Positions 1 through 8,888 of a DNA stretch of 64,000 bases are shown one piece after another. How positions within the stretch are numbered: position 1 is the stretch's first letter; each line of letters opens with the position of its first letter. The notes beneath the pieces were generated by a model that was not told the origin of the DNA, ran no database searches, and saw only the letters and a list, made by a program, of their open reading frames with translations. The position numbers and the translations under genes were made by a program. Source of the stretch: Pseudomaricurvus sp050633365 (GTDB lineage: Bacteria; Pseudomonadota; Gammaproteobacteria; Pseudomonadales; Cellvibrionaceae); NCBI GenBank assembly GCA_050633365.1, contig JBOEGJ010000002.1:62001-126000 (forward strand), in the 5' to 3' direction.

Positions 1-222
1 ATGAATACCGAACTCTCGCGCCTCGTAATTGCAGGTGGATATTACGCCACGTCGACCTGGGTCGCCGCCTACCGCCATAGGACGGTCGCGTAACTTGGGG
101 TCGTCGCGCATTTCGATGGCGGCAAAAAAACAGTCGGCATCGACATGAATAATCTTGCGCGGAGGCACAACTTTATCGGCCGCCAAGTCTTCTATGGGCT
201 TTTCGGAATTAGAAGACGACAC
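1..222 (-). CDS. dinB: DNA polymerase IV, N-terminal part (cut by window edge)
   Basis: Translesion Y-family DNA polymerase that extends past damaged template bases with low fidelity. Only the first 74 codons lie in the window. The translation runs from a GTG start through PRKIIHVDADCFFAAIEMRD to a GRRGVISTCNYEAR segment ending at the edge. HVDADCFFA holds the first catalytic Asp of the palm, and the RGVISTCNYEAR stretch is characteristic of DinB. The GTG at 222-220 has a GGGGA-type ribosome site about six bases upstream. The N-terminus carries about 20 residues before the conserved PRKIIH block, a little longer than in E. coli. It is transcribed away from the 447-854 gene. Family assignment is firm; the start is less so. 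Confidence 0.93.
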   Translation of the reverse strand, partial: MSSSNSEKPIEDLAADKVVPPRKIIHVDADCFFAAIEMRDDPKLRDRPMAVGGDPGRRGVISTCNYEAREFGIH

Positions 223-399
223 TAGAAATCCCCACGCGAGCGTCGTATTTTTTGAAGGAGGACATGATGTCTCGAGAAGCGTTCATTGCAAGCGAGGTTA
301 AACAGCAAAGATTCAAAGGCTCGAGCTTACTACTGTTCTTTTATACAGTCCAGTTTACATAGCAGCAGAAAACCATCGGACTTATTGAGCTCCGCCGCG

Positions 400-405
400 T
401 ATAAT
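400..405 (+). promoter_or_regulatory. -10 element (TATAAT) before the 447-854 gene
   Basis: A perfect TATAAT in the context GCGTATAATGCACC lies 41 bases before the ATG at 447. No convincing -35 sits 16-18 bases upstream, so only the -10 is called. Similar CG-rich contexts flank TATAAT hexamers before miaB (10691) and leuS (34528) in this window. Confidence 0.4.
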
Positions 406-446
406 GCACCTCTTCTCAATGACATAAATCGACAGTGGATATCAAT

Positions 447-854
447 ATGAGTGTGGGCGCATGGGACCCAAGTCAAGCGGCGGGCAACGACAGCTTTGTG
501 ATCGATCAAGCGCTGCTGAATGAATTTATCAAGCTGAGTGACGAGGACAAACTGGGGGAGCTGAATACACATCTCAGCAATGACACCGTCGACGCTCAGG
601 CGCCTTTAATGACACAAACCAAAGAGCGCTGGTTTGAGGCGGCGCAACCACTGGACGAGGCGCAGATCGTATCGCTAATTCGCTTTTTCACCATCGCCGA
701 AATGCAACTGACAGGCTGGGAAGCTGGCAGCGAATCTCCGGTCATTTGGCTGACGAAAGTTCTGCGTCAACGCAAAGCCCCCCTGGATAGATCCATGTTG
801 TTGTGGATACGTGAAAATTCCGACAACCGTTTTATACCCAACGGCGCCCTTTAA
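447..854 (+). CDS. Small conserved protein, function unknown
   Basis: A soluble 135-residue protein with no signal peptide or membrane segment. It is acidic at the N-terminus and ends in WIRENSDNRFIPNGAL. I believe similar short proteins ending in an SDNRF(I/L)P motif occur beside dinB in pseudomonads, but this is from memory. The ATG at 447 is preferred to an in-frame GTG at 435 because GTGGAT lies just before it and the GTG has no ribosome site. Its TAA at 852-854 overlaps the TAA of the opposing gene (851-853) through a shared TTAA, so the two genes converge with no terminator between them. No function is proposed. Confidence 0.75.
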   Translation: MSVGAWDPSQAAGNDSFVIDQALLNEFIKLSDEDKLGELNTHLSNDTVDAQAPLMTQTKERWFEAAQPLDEAQIVSLIRFFTIAEMQLTGWEAGSESPVIWLTKVLRQRKAPLDRSMLLWIRENSDNRFIPNGAL

Positions 855-1669
855 GCGCCGAGCAGCTGTAGTAAGCGCGCCTGATACTCGGAGGCAGAAG
901 GGGGTAATCGATCTGTATTTGCCACCAACCACAACGCAGGAGCCTCGCTCTCAGGGCGCAATACAGCCATCGCAGGACGCAGCGCATTGCCAGTGCCCGA
1001 ACGCATTACCGACGCACCACGCAACCAGAGTCCCAACTGAGCGCTATTCTCCCCGCCGTCACACCAAACCCTAACGCCCATTGATTGCAATCGCATAAGC
1101 GGTTGGCAGTTGCTGGGGATCTGTTCGGCAAAAACAAGCGCGATCGATTCTGGCGACAGCGACGGATTGGCCCGTAAAAACTGTTCGAGATCTCGCAGCT
1201 GCATAAGGCTGTAGGGGTTCCAGCCGGAGTGAACAAACAGCAACACACGAGCCAGGCTGGCGGATACTGACTCGCCCTCGGCAGTCTGGAATGTCATTGA
1301 GGCCAAGTGAAGAGATTCCCCCTTAGCTTCACGCACACCGCGAGTGAGTTTTGACATCACCACCGTATTAAGCAAGAGCGCAAAGAGCCCGGCCAGCGTC
1401 CACCAAAGCAGATAATCGCGCTCGCCAGACACCAGAACTATACCGACTCCCACCAACGCCGGCATCAGCAATAATCTTTCTCGATCATCCAAAAAGGCAA
1501 TATTGCCTTGGTGAACACGCCATTGGTTTACCCCCCATACTGGCGCCCAAGCCAACAGAGGGGCCAACCAAAGCCATTGACCGAGCGCTAAATGCCAAAC
1601 TGCCCACAGGCTCACACAGGGTGCCATCAAGCCGTGAAGTCTCACGAACAAGGCTTTAAAAAAGAACAT
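851..1669 (-). CDS. Four-helix membrane protein with redoxin-like domain lacking its cysteines
   Basis: A 272-residue protein. Hydrophobic stretches at about 14-30, 32-48, 65-82 and 86-106 suggest four membrane helices. From about residue 125 the sequence resembles the AhpC/TSA-like redoxin fold: FQTAEGESVSASLARVLLFV, then GWNPYSLMQLRDLEQF, then a C-terminal RPAMAVLRPE stretch. In active relatives the central motif reads GxWCPYCxxQL; here both cysteine positions are changed, to Asn151 and Ser154, so peroxidase or thiol-exchange activity is unlikely. It is the last gene of a minus-strand set after the PilZ protein and a secreted protein, 32 bp downstream of the latter. Family membership is inferred from motif spacing and needs a profile search. 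Confidence 0.7.
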   Translation of the reverse strand: MFFFKALFVRLHGLMAPCVSLWAVWHLALGQWLWLAPLLAWAPVWGVNQWRVHQGNIAFLDDRERLLLMPALVGVGIVLVSGERDYLLWWTLAGLFALLLNTVVMSKLTRGVREAKGESLHLASMTFQTAEGESVSASLARVLLFVHSGWNPYSLMQLRDLEQFLRANPSLSPESIALVFAEQIPSNCQPLMRLQSMGVRVWCDGGENSAQLGLWLRGASVMRSGTGNALRPAMAVLRPESEAPALWLVANTDRLPPSASEYQARLLQLLGA

Positions 1670-1701
1670 GGCTTTCTCGATCTATTCGGTTCGTTTAGCC
1701 G

Positions 1702-2298
1702 TTATTTACGGGCCACTATACTGAGTTTAGCTGGGGTTTTATCGTCGGGAGAATGACACTTAGCACGATAACGCAACGGACTTCCCTGCAGGCTCTCTGC
1801 GTCAAAGTCGATCGACAAAGTCACCGCCCCGGCTTCACCCACCTCTGGATCTGGCTGAGAAGTCGTTAGTGTCTTGAGATTGCGCATAAACTTAGTTTTG
1901 GTTTTGTACTGAGCTTGGCAGGCCTTCCACACCTTATCGACGCGCGCTTGCAAATCCACCCCAACGTATTGCTTCTCAGTATCCACTGCCAGTGGGTATT
2001 CCACCTCTAGGCTATTGGCATCAACCAATACCGAATGCGTTTTTCGATCGGGTGCGCGGCACACAATCATAAACACCGCGTCTTCCAAAGATGTTGATGA
2101 GTCGTGTAAATAACCCCGCAGTACTTTTTGACAGGAATCCATGGACTCCATTTTTTTAGCCGCTTGGCGAAGTTCAGGTTTTAGCTTTTGATAACTGACA
2201 GGCAACCACAAGGCTGAATCTTCGAAAGCTTGCAGCGGCGACCAACAGATAATCGCCAGAGTAAAAACACAGAATTTATTCACCAACCATTTCTCCAT
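1702..2298 (-). CDS. Secreted (periplasmic) protein, function unknown
   Basis: A 198-residue protein beginning MEKWLVNKFCVFTLAIICW and continuing SPLQA-FED: a typical Sec signal peptide with likely cleavage after LQA near residue 24. The mature part is hydrophilic with several cysteines (DSCQKVL, MIVCRAP, KACQAQY, RAKCHSP) that could form periplasmic disulfides. I do not recognise the family. The coding region overlaps the end of the PilZ gene by 23 bp, implying translational coupling. An in-frame GTG at about 2283, directly overlapping the PilZ stop codon, is an alternative start but would shorten the signal peptide. Confidence 0.7.
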   Translation of the reverse strand: MEKWLVNKFCVFTLAIICWSPLQAFEDSALWLPVSYQKLKPELRQAAKKMESMDSCQKVLRGYLHDSSTSLEDAVFMIVCRAPDRKTHSVLVDANSLEVEYPLAVDTEKQYVGVDLQARVDKVWKACQAQYKTKTKFMRNLKTLTTSQPDPEVGEAGAVTLSIDFDAESLQGSPLRYRAKCHSPDDKTPAKLSIVARK

Positions 2299-2926
2299 TC
2301 ACATAGGCGTGCAGCAATAGGTCGCTGTCGTCATCTAGATCACCAAACTCAATACCGTAGACTGCGGGGTAAGCACTTTCTAGCTCTTTAGTGCTGCGAT
2401 CAATGCGTGCGCGTATGGTGGCCACCACAGAGAATTTTCGCTCCACAGTGCCGATTCGCATGGGCGCCTCTAGGCTCAATTCATCGCCAATTTCACCGAC
2501 AACCTCTTTCAACTCCAATTTTGCGCCGGTGAGACTGATATCGGTGATACGCCCCTCTATTGCGCTGGCATTGAGGGCAGTTTTATTTTCGGCGGTCACC
2601 ATCAACTCAACATTTACTCGCGTAGCCCCGCGAATCTCTTTCATATTAACGCTGTTAGGGTAGGACAGGCACAGCATCAACTCCGGGCTTGAGATCATGG
2701 ACTCTACCGTCGCAGGAAACATAGCGATACCATTGGCGATCATCGCCTTCACCACCAATTTCTGACCGGAGCGCAGACGCGCATTTGCAGGAGGACTCAG
2801 CAGTACGTATTTACCAGGCAAGGCGCCGAGATAGCGACAATTGATCTTTTTTGCTTGCCCGTCAGAACTGCTGGTTTGCAGTTGCAGCGGGTAGCCAGGT
2901 GTTAGTTTTACTTCGTCAAATTTCAT
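2276..2926 (-). CDS. PilZ-domain (YcgR-type) c-di-GMP receptor
   Basis: A cytoplasmic two-domain protein of 216 residues that probably binds cyclic di-GMP. Residues 1-95 match the YcgR N-terminal barrel in layout (LTPGYPLQLQ, YVLLSPPANARLRSGQ). The C-terminal PilZ domain carries both ligand motifs: RGATR at 99-103 (RxxxR) and DISLTG at 129-134 (DxSxxG). Binding competence is therefore expected. It is the first gene of a minus-strand set that continues into a secreted protein and a membrane redoxin-like protein, whose link to c-di-GMP is unknown. YcgR homologues slow flagella, but no flagellar genes are in the window, so the effector target is open. Confidence 0.88.
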   Translation of the reverse strand: MKFDEVKLTPGYPLQLQTSSSDGQAKKINCRYLGALPGKYVLLSPPANARLRSGQKLVVKAMIANGIAMFPATVESMISSPELMLCLSYPNSVNMKEIRGATRVNVELMVTAENKTALNASAIEGRITDISLTGAKLELKEVVGEIGDELSLEAPMRIGTVERKFSVVATIRARIDRSTKELESAYPAVYGIEFGDLDDDSDLLLHAYVNGEMVGE

Positions 2927-3087
2927 GAATCGTCTTTAACTGAGATGGAATGGCCACTGGCGACTCAAGAGTCGCCCTTTCTAGGCTTGCTAATGTACAA
3001 CGAAACCTCTCAAGATGGAAAATCGAAATCGCCCAAACTGTCGCCCCCACGCAGCAGTGCGCCCAAACCGTAAGTAATCGCAGACAC

Positions 3088-3121
3088 AAAAAAGGCGTCT
3101 TCGCTTACGCCAAGACGCCTT
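3088..3121 (-). terminator. Rho-independent terminator of the RND operon
   Basis: Perfect 10-bp arms AAGGCGTCTT (3092-3101) and AAGACGCCTT (3112-3121) enclose a 10-nt loop. Read on the minus strand the hairpin is followed by six T (A-run at 3088-3093). It lies about 40 bp after the stop of the RND transporter gene. Confidence 0.9.
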
Positions 3122-3159
3122 GATCATGGTTCATTCGTCGAAAGCTCAGACAATCAAGC

Positions 3160-6100
3160 CTACCGGCGCCAATCGAGCCTTGCTCGTAGGCCTTCGATTA
3201 CAGGCTTGATCTGCGGCAGAATAAACAACTTAAAGAGATACACAACACGCCCAGGAACCACCAACATCACCGGGGTTACCAATAAGGTTAACAAGGTCGA
3301 GAACACCAGTCCGGCCACAATCGCAAATGCCAAAGGCTGGAACATTGAGGTAACCACCCCGTCGGCCACCACGCTGCGGCCGAGCAAATCGACACTGTAA
3401 CCCAATGCAATAGAGAGAAGCCCGAGAACGGTAGTTGCTGTGGTCAAAAACACCGGACGTAAACGCTGAGCACAGGCAATGATAACCGCTTGAGTTGGCG
3501 TTAAATCTCGATTGTCTTCTCGTACAACATTGTAAGTATCAATCAGTACGATGTTGTTATTCACCACAATCCCCGCGAGTGCAACAATGCCCACGCCCGT
3601 CAGGATCGTACTAAAGACCTGTCCGGTTAAAACAAGCCCCAACATAACTCCCGCTGTCGACATAATCACCGCCGACAAGATCAATACTCCCTGATAAAAA
3701 CTGTTGAATTGAGTTACCAACAAGACAAACATCAGAAACAGAGCCAATGAAAAAGCCACCGCCAAAAACTGCATAGACTTTTCTTGCTCTTCGTTGGCAC
3801 CACGGAAGTTGATTTTCACATCTTTATGGCTCGGGGTTTTTGCTAACCAGGCTTGCACTTCCTTGACCTTGTCATCAGCTAAAACACCCTCTTGCACGTC
3901 GGCTCGAACCGTCATCACTTGAATGGCATCAATGCGCTCAACCTTATCAACCTTGGGCTTGGCAATACGCTGGACAAACCCTCCAATAGGCACTGGGCCA
4001 CTCGGGGTATTGACTCGTAAATCGTCGAGCACTTGAATACCTCGAGCGGACAACGGATAGCGAACGCGAATTTCAACCTCATCGTCGGAATCGTCGGGGC
4101 GGTACTCTCCGATCATCACACCATTGGTAACCAATTGTACCGCGCGCCCAACCTCAGCTACATTTACGCCAGCTTGTGCTGCGCGCGAGCGATCCACTGC
4201 CATTTCCCATTCGATACCGGGTAGCGGCGAGGTATCGGTAATATCACGCAATCCCTCGACATCGTTAACCAGATAATCTCTAACCCGCAAAGTCTCTTGC
4301 AGAAGCTTATCGCTATAGACTGACTCCAGCTGAATTTGAATCGGGCGCCCCACGGGAGGCCCACCTTCAAACGGATCTGCAGATACTAAGACTCCGGGAA
4401 TGCCTTTTGTCGCCTCGCGAATATTGGCAAAGACTTTGTGGGTGGAATAACCAATGGTGGCTGGATCTTCGAGCTCAACCATGATTAGACCAATTTCGTC
4501 TTTACTGCCTTCACGAGATCCGCCGCCGGTAGCGCTGGATCCGTAGGTCGAATGAACACCTTCGACCTTAAGCACCATGGCTTCGACATCCATTACAATT
4601 TTTCGACGCTCTTCGACGGCCAAGTTACCCATGGCTTGTACGGAAACCGTGCCATACTTTTCTTCCGTTTCAGCAAAGAACATCACGCCATTATTGTATT
4701 TTCCATAGGCTGTAAAGATGACAAAAAGAACCAACAAAGTTGCTAAGAAGAACACTAACGGTCGTCGCAGAAGATAATAAAGAAGCCTTGCGTAGCGTCC
4801 GGTATGCCCCTTCATCTCAACGGGATCTACAGTCTCTAGGCTGCGTAAATAGTTTTGAACATCAGGCTCCATCTCAGACTTGCCCATCATTGACCCCGCC
4901 ACCGGCGCGAACAACAGAGCATAAAGCAGCGAAGAACTAAGCACGGCAAAAACCGTTACCGGAAGATATCCCATAAAATCGCCGGCTACTCCAGGCCAGA
5001 ACATCAGCGGCAAAAATGCCGCCAAGGTAGTCGCAGTAGAGGCAACAACAGGCCAGAACATTCGCTTAACGGAAACTTGATACGCAGCTCGGCTGCTCAT
5101 ACCCTCTGCCATTTTCCGATCGGCAAATTCGGTAACTACGATGGAGCCATCAATGAGCATTCCCAGCGCCAACATCATTCCAAACATCACCATCATGTTG
5201 AATGAATAGCTCAAGTAATCTAGAAAAATCAGTGACATCAACAGGGAAAAAGGAATGCCAATTCCCACCAAGGCGCCGGACCGAAAGCCTAATGCCGCCA
5301 CGACAATTACCATCACCAACGCCATTGCGGTGATAATATTGCCCGACATTTCGGAGACCATCGCTGTGGTAAAATCGGACTGATCAAATGAATAGGCCAC
5401 TTTCACGCCGGGAGGAATTCGATCTTTTAATTCGGCAACCTTCTCTCGAACCGATTGCGACACCAAGATCTGATTGGTTCCCGTGCGCTTATCAACCTCT
5501 AACAAAATGGCCTGTTTGTTGTTCACCGTGGTAAAGGTATCAGGGTCTTTAAAGGTGCGGCGAATATCGGTGACCTGTCCCAAAGTCACCACACCTTCAG
5601 GAGTGGATTTAATGGGTATCCCGTAAACGTCTTGATAAGTTTCAATCAGCCCAGGAACCTTTACCGAAAATCGTCCGGTGCCGGTATCGATTTGCCCAGC
5701 GGGAACGAGCAAGTTGTTGCCCAAAATAGCGTTGACCAATTCATCGCTGGTGATGTTGTAGTGCTCTAAGCGCGAGGGGTCGATGATCGCCTCGACAACC
5801 TCTTCTCGGTGACCCGCGAGCTTCGCTTCGAGAACATCGGTAATGCCTTCGATTTCCCGCTGAAGCATTTTCGCGGTTTGAAAGACCACGCGCTCTTGCA
5901 CGCCATCATCGGACGTTAATGAAACCGTAATGGACGGAAATTCAGAGGCCAAGATTTCTTCAACAATGGGCTCTTCCGCGTCGCTGGGGAGCTCGGCCTT
6001 GGCGCGATCAACCGCTGCACGAACATCGTTGACGGCCTTATCAATATCCACCGAACCGGCTTCAAATTTGACTAATATGGTTGCGTGAGACTCTTTAGCG

Positions 6101-6348
6101 GTAGCGACGATTTCATCGAGATTCTCTAGCGAGCGCACTTCTTGCTCTATGGGGCGCACTAGCAATCTCGCCCCATCTTCTGGCGACACGCCACTGAGCG
6201 TCACACCCACATAGACATAGGGAACCGTCACTTCCGGCTCGGCCTCAAGCGGCATGTGATTGTAACTATTGATCCCCAATCCCAGAATCAAGAAAACAAT
6301 ACAGAGCGTACTGCGATAATGACTGACAGCCAGCTGTAAAAGATTCAT
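3160..6348 (-). CDS. RND-family efflux transporter, inner-membrane subunit
   Basis: A 1062-residue proton-driven export pump of the AcrB/MexB superfamily, acting with the adaptor encoded just upstream and an outer-membrane channel not encoded here. Twelve helices are expected in two halves, with large periplasmic loops after helices 1 and 7; the start LAVSHYRSTLCIVFLILGLG and the NMPLEAEPEVTVPYVYV-like region are typical. In helix 4 the proton-relay motif reads MLIDGSIVVTEF near residue 400, so the second Asp of AcrB (D407-D408) is Gly. In helix 10 the sequence GIVVNNNIVLID replaces the AcrB lysine. Both traits place it outside classic HAE1 drug pumps. Substrate is unknown. It overlaps the adaptor gene by ATGA. 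Confidence 0.92.
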   Translation of the reverse strand: MNLLQLAVSHYRSTLCIVFLILGLGINSYNHMPLEAEPEVTVPYVYVGVTLSGVSPEDGARLLVRPIEQEVRSLENLDEIVATAKESHATILVKFEAGSVDIDKAVNDVRAAVDRAKAELPSDAEEPIVEEILASEFPSITVSLTSDDGVQERVVFQTAKMLQREIEGITDVLEAKLAGHREEVVEAIIDPSRLEHYNITSDELVNAILGNNLLVPAGQIDTGTGRFSVKVPGLIETYQDVYGIPIKSTPEGVVTLGQVTDIRRTFKDPDTFTTVNNKQAILLEVDKRTGTNQILVSQSVREKVAELKDRIPPGVKVAYSFDQSDFTTAMVSEMSGNIITAMALVMVIVVAALGFRSGALVGIGIPFSLLMSLIFLDYLSYSFNMMVMFGMMLALGMLIDGSIVVTEFADRKMAEGMSSRAAYQVSVKRMFWPVVASTATTLAAFLPLMFWPGVAGDFMGYLPVTVFAVLSSSLLYALLFAPVAGSMMGKSEMEPDVQNYLRSLETVDPVEMKGHTGRYARLLYYLLRRPLVFFLATLLVLFVIFTAYGKYNNGVMFFAETEEKYGTVSVQAMGNLAVEERRKIVMDVEAMVLKVEGVHSTYGSSATGGGSREGSKDEIGLIMVELEDPATIGYSTHKVFANIREATKGIPGVLVSADPFEGGPPVGRPIQIQLESVYSDKLLQETLRVRDYLVNDVEGLRDITDTSPLPGIEWEMAVDRSRAAQAGVNVAEVGRAVQLVTNGVMIGEYRPDDSDDEVEIRVRYPLSARGIQVLDDLRVNTPSGPVPIGGFVQRIAKPKVDKVERIDAIQVMTVRADVQEGVLADDKVKEVQAWLAKTPSHKDVKINFRGANEEQEKSMQFLAVAFSLALFLMFVLLVTQFNSFYQGVLILSAVIMSTAGVMLGLVLTGQVFSTILTGVGIVALAGIVVNNNIVLIDTYNVVREDNRDLTPTQAVIIACAQRLRPVFLTTATTVLGLLSIALGYSVDLLGRSVVADGVVTSMFQPLAFAIVAGLVFSTLLTLLVTPVMLVVPGRVVYLFKLFILPQIKPVIEGLRARLDWRR

Positions 6349-7547
6349 AGCTCGGCGGTTTCCACATCAGCGATTGGAGCGGTTTCATCACCAACCTCTG
6401 GCTCGGACTCAGGCACCACCTCTTGCGCGGGGGGATTATCAATAACGGCTTCGACCAACTCCCCCTCGCTCACATACTCCTGCCCTTGAACTACCACCAA
6501 CGCTTGATCGGGCAATCCCGACACCCAAACGCCCTGATCATGATCGCCAATCAGGGTAATGTGCGTAAACTTCACCATTGACTGATCAACCAGCGTGCGC
6601 ACTCCCAGCTCTCCGGCGTCATCTAAGGTCAGCAGAGATGGCGAAATAACATGCGCTTTCACCTTGGCGGTGGGGATCACCAGGTCGGTGGTGATGCCGC
6701 TGCGCAGCGTTAATTCTGAGTTATTGACAGAAACTTCTACCGGAAATGAACGAGTCACTTCATCCGACGCAAATCCCACTAAAGAAACATCACCTGACAC
6801 CTGTTGGCCCGTCAGTAATCTGCCGGTAGCCTCACTGCCAACACGAATACGACCGACTTCGGTCTCTGACACTCGACCACGAATGATCAGCGGACTCAAA
6901 TCCATCACTACGCCACATTCATCGCCGCGATCCATGAAGTCGCCAACCTCTACCGAATGGTGATCGACGACGCCATCAAAGGGCGCGACAATATTCACAT
7001 TCGCCAGATCTAATTGGCGACGAAGCAAGCCAGCTTTAGCAGTATCTAATCGAGCTTTCGCGCCAGCAATAGCGGTCGCCGATTGATAGCCACCGCTCTT
7101 TAAGCGCAGAGAACCATCGTATTCTAGCTGGGCTTGCTCGACCGAAGACTTAGCTTCTCGCAAACGCAATTGGCGATCTTCCAGCGCCAATTGGCAGACA
7201 ACATCTCCCGCTTTGACGCTCTGCCCTTCGCGCGCAGGTAAGGCAACTACCTTGCCGCTCAATTCAGAGCGCATAGATACTTGACGATTGGGCTGGGTGC
7301 GAGCTCTTACTCGAACGGTGGGCAAATAATCTTCAGCATTAAAGTAGTGGGCCTGCACGCGAGTTTTAGTCACCGGCTCGCTTTCGACCACGGTTTTTGC
7401 GTCAGGCTCTGAGCTCAGTAACCCAGAGGCTAGCCACAATAAAGTGGCGGTCCCTAGATAAAATGAAAGCCGGTAATTCTTATTGGACCAGATGTAGTCG
7501 AGGTAATTCTTAAACTGCTGGGTATTAATCATTTGAGGGGACACCAT
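6345..7547 (-). CDS. RND efflux periplasmic adaptor (membrane fusion protein)
   Basis: A 400-residue HlyD/AcrA-type adaptor that links the inner-membrane pump to an outer-membrane channel. A single N-terminal helix (about 29-45, SFYLGTATLLWLASGLL) anchors it. The lipoyl halves follow: SGKVVALPAREGQSVKAGDVVCQL and later NVNIVAPFDGVVDHHSVEVGDFM. Between them is a short heptad-like hairpin (EDRQLRLREAKSSVEQAQLEYDG). The C-terminal 40 residues are Pro/Glu/Val-rich and look like a disordered tail. Its TGA overlaps the pump's ATG, so the two are coupled. An ATG at 7532 is an equally weak alternative start; neither has a clear ribosome site. Confidence 0.9.
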   Translation of the reverse strand: MVSPQMINTQQFKNYLDYIWSNKNYRLSFYLGTATLLWLASGLLSSEPDAKTVVESEPVTKTRVQAHYFNAEDYLPTVRVRARTQPNRQVSMRSELSGKVVALPAREGQSVKAGDVVCQLALEDRQLRLREAKSSVEQAQLEYDGSLRLKSGGYQSATAIAGAKARLDTAKAGLLRRQLDLANVNIVAPFDGVVDHHSVEVGDFMDRGDECGVVMDLSPLIIRGRVSETEVGRIRVGSEATGRLLTGQQVSGDVSLVGFASDEVTRSFPVEVSVNNSELTLRSGITTDLVIPTAKVKAHVISPSLLTLDDAGELGVRTLVDQSMVKFTHITLIGDHDQGVWVSGLPDQALVVVQGQEYVSEGELVEAVIDNPPAQEVVPESEPEVGDETAPIADVETAEL

Positions 7548-7671
7548 TAATTCAGATGACTACTTTGAATAATAGAGTCATCTTCCTCAAGCTAAGAAGT
7601 GTAAAAGTCTTGAACGCCAGTCAAGCCAAATCCAAATAACGCGACACCACTCGTTCTCACGGTGATCTCAA

Positions 7672-7687
7672 CGGCCAATTTTGGCCG
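7672..7687. other. Short inverted repeat between cNMP gene and RND operon
   Basis: CGGCC-AATTTT-GGCCG in the 271-bp gap between the cNMP-domain gene (stop at 7819) and the RND operon. It has no T-run on either strand, so it is not a clear terminator. It could be an operator for the efflux operon. Nothing else stands out in this gap. Confidence 0.3.
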
Positions 7688-7818
7688 CGCCATGATACTG
7701 GATTGACTGTAAATACGCACGAATCATGGGGCTTTTAATCCGCAATCGCTCCCATAGAGACTCTAATGGCTAGAGAGCAGCCAAGCAGCCACGATCCGTG
7801 GCCCGATGACGCCCCCCC

Positions 7819-8505
7819 TTAAATCGAGATAGCGTCCAGCAATTCACCGCTGGGAAGGTCTGCCTCTACCTGAGCCAAACGGCCAAACTCTTGGTTCCAG
7901 AGAATCAACAAGGCACCGAGTTCACAGCCTTGCTGCTCCAGTGCTCGCAGCTCATCTTTGCTGTCTTTTTTACCGCTGAACAGCTTGATGGAGCGATGAT
8001 TATTGGCGAGTTCATGGCTGGGGTGCTGATTGCGGTATACCTCCAGCTTCCAGCGCAAGCTGTGCGTCAAGTTTCGATAGTAAGCAAGCTTAGTCGCTAA
8101 ATTGATACAGTGCAGATCTTCCAGTTCCCCAAACAGAGAAAAATCGACGGCAAACACCAGAATCTCTCGACAATTTTCGTCTGCCACCACCGTTGCGCTG
8201 CGCTCTTGTTTCATGAGCATGGCCAGATCACCAAAGACTTCACCTGGGGTGACGGTATTGACGGCATGATCACGGCCGTCGGCCAGAACCTCTAATTGAC
8301 CTTTCAGCAAGAAATAGAGCCATGAATCTTGCTCCCCCTGCTGCACAACCACATCGCCTGGCCCGAAGGACACCACTTTGGAATACTGAAGCAACAGCTC
8401 GTACTGCCAAGGGTCTTGTTGCCGAACTTGCTTAAAAAAAGGAATGACATTGGTCAGTTTTTCAATCACATCGCGGGGATAGTCGTTAACGGGCTTAGTG
8501 TGCAT
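7819..8505 (-). CDS. Cyclic nucleotide-binding domain protein without HTH
   Basis: A 228-residue soluble protein. Residues about 38-145 form a Crp-type cyclic-nucleotide-binding barrel: VVSFGPGDVVVQQGEQDSW, then LEVLADG, then GEVFGDLAML and RSATVVADEN. The phosphate-binding cassette GEVFGDLAMLMKQERSATV keeps the GE..G.LAL..... R(S/T)A pattern. The C-terminal third is helical but shows no helix-turn-helix, so it is not a Crp-type transcription factor; it may relay a signal by protein contact. The gene is alone on the minus strand, divergent from the chalcone isomerase/TonB fusion gene. Ligand and partner are unknown. Confidence 0.85.
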   Translation of the reverse strand: MHTKPVNDYPRDVIEKLTNVIPFFKQVRQQDPWQYELLLQYSKVVSFGPGDVVVQQGEQDSWLYFLLKGQLEVLADGRDHAVNTVTPGEVFGDLAMLMKQERSATVVADENCREILVFAVDFSLFGELEDLHCINLATKLAYYRNLTHSLRWKLEVYRNQHPSHELANNHRSIKLFSGKKDSKDELRALEQQGCELGALLILWNQEFGRLAQVEADLPSGELLDAISI

Positions 8506-8888
8506 AGAGAAAAACGGCCTTGATAATTGTCAGATAAATCAACATTTTTGCAGAAATGAGACTTTAATCGATTTCATACCCATCAAACTAGAACATTTTC
8601 ACATATCCGCCAAACGCCCCCAAAGCGGCGCCAAAAGTAAAAACCGCTGCAGCTGATCCCATCGCGCTTTTTAACAATCAGCCAAACTAGGTTCGATATA
8701 ACTCAAATAGTGGTTTTACGGCTTTAGGGTGATGTTTGCGTCTTGAAGTCGACGCCAAATTCTGTAGAGTAAAAGCCGTTAATACATTAGACGCCAAAGG
8801 GTCGCCTCAGATAAGTTTGCGCGATGAACTCATTGAAGGCATTAACTCAACCCTCACCGTCATAAAATAATAAAAGAGCAACTGAATT
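8506..8888. other. 383-bp divergent intergenic region
   Basis: The region separates the divergent cNMP-domain gene and the gene at 8889. The only signal I can support is a weak sigma70-like pair on the plus strand: TTGAAG at 8743-8748 and TAGAGT at 8765-8770, with a 16-base spacer. No hairpin terminator, repeat or small coding region was recognised in it. Confidence 0.35.
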
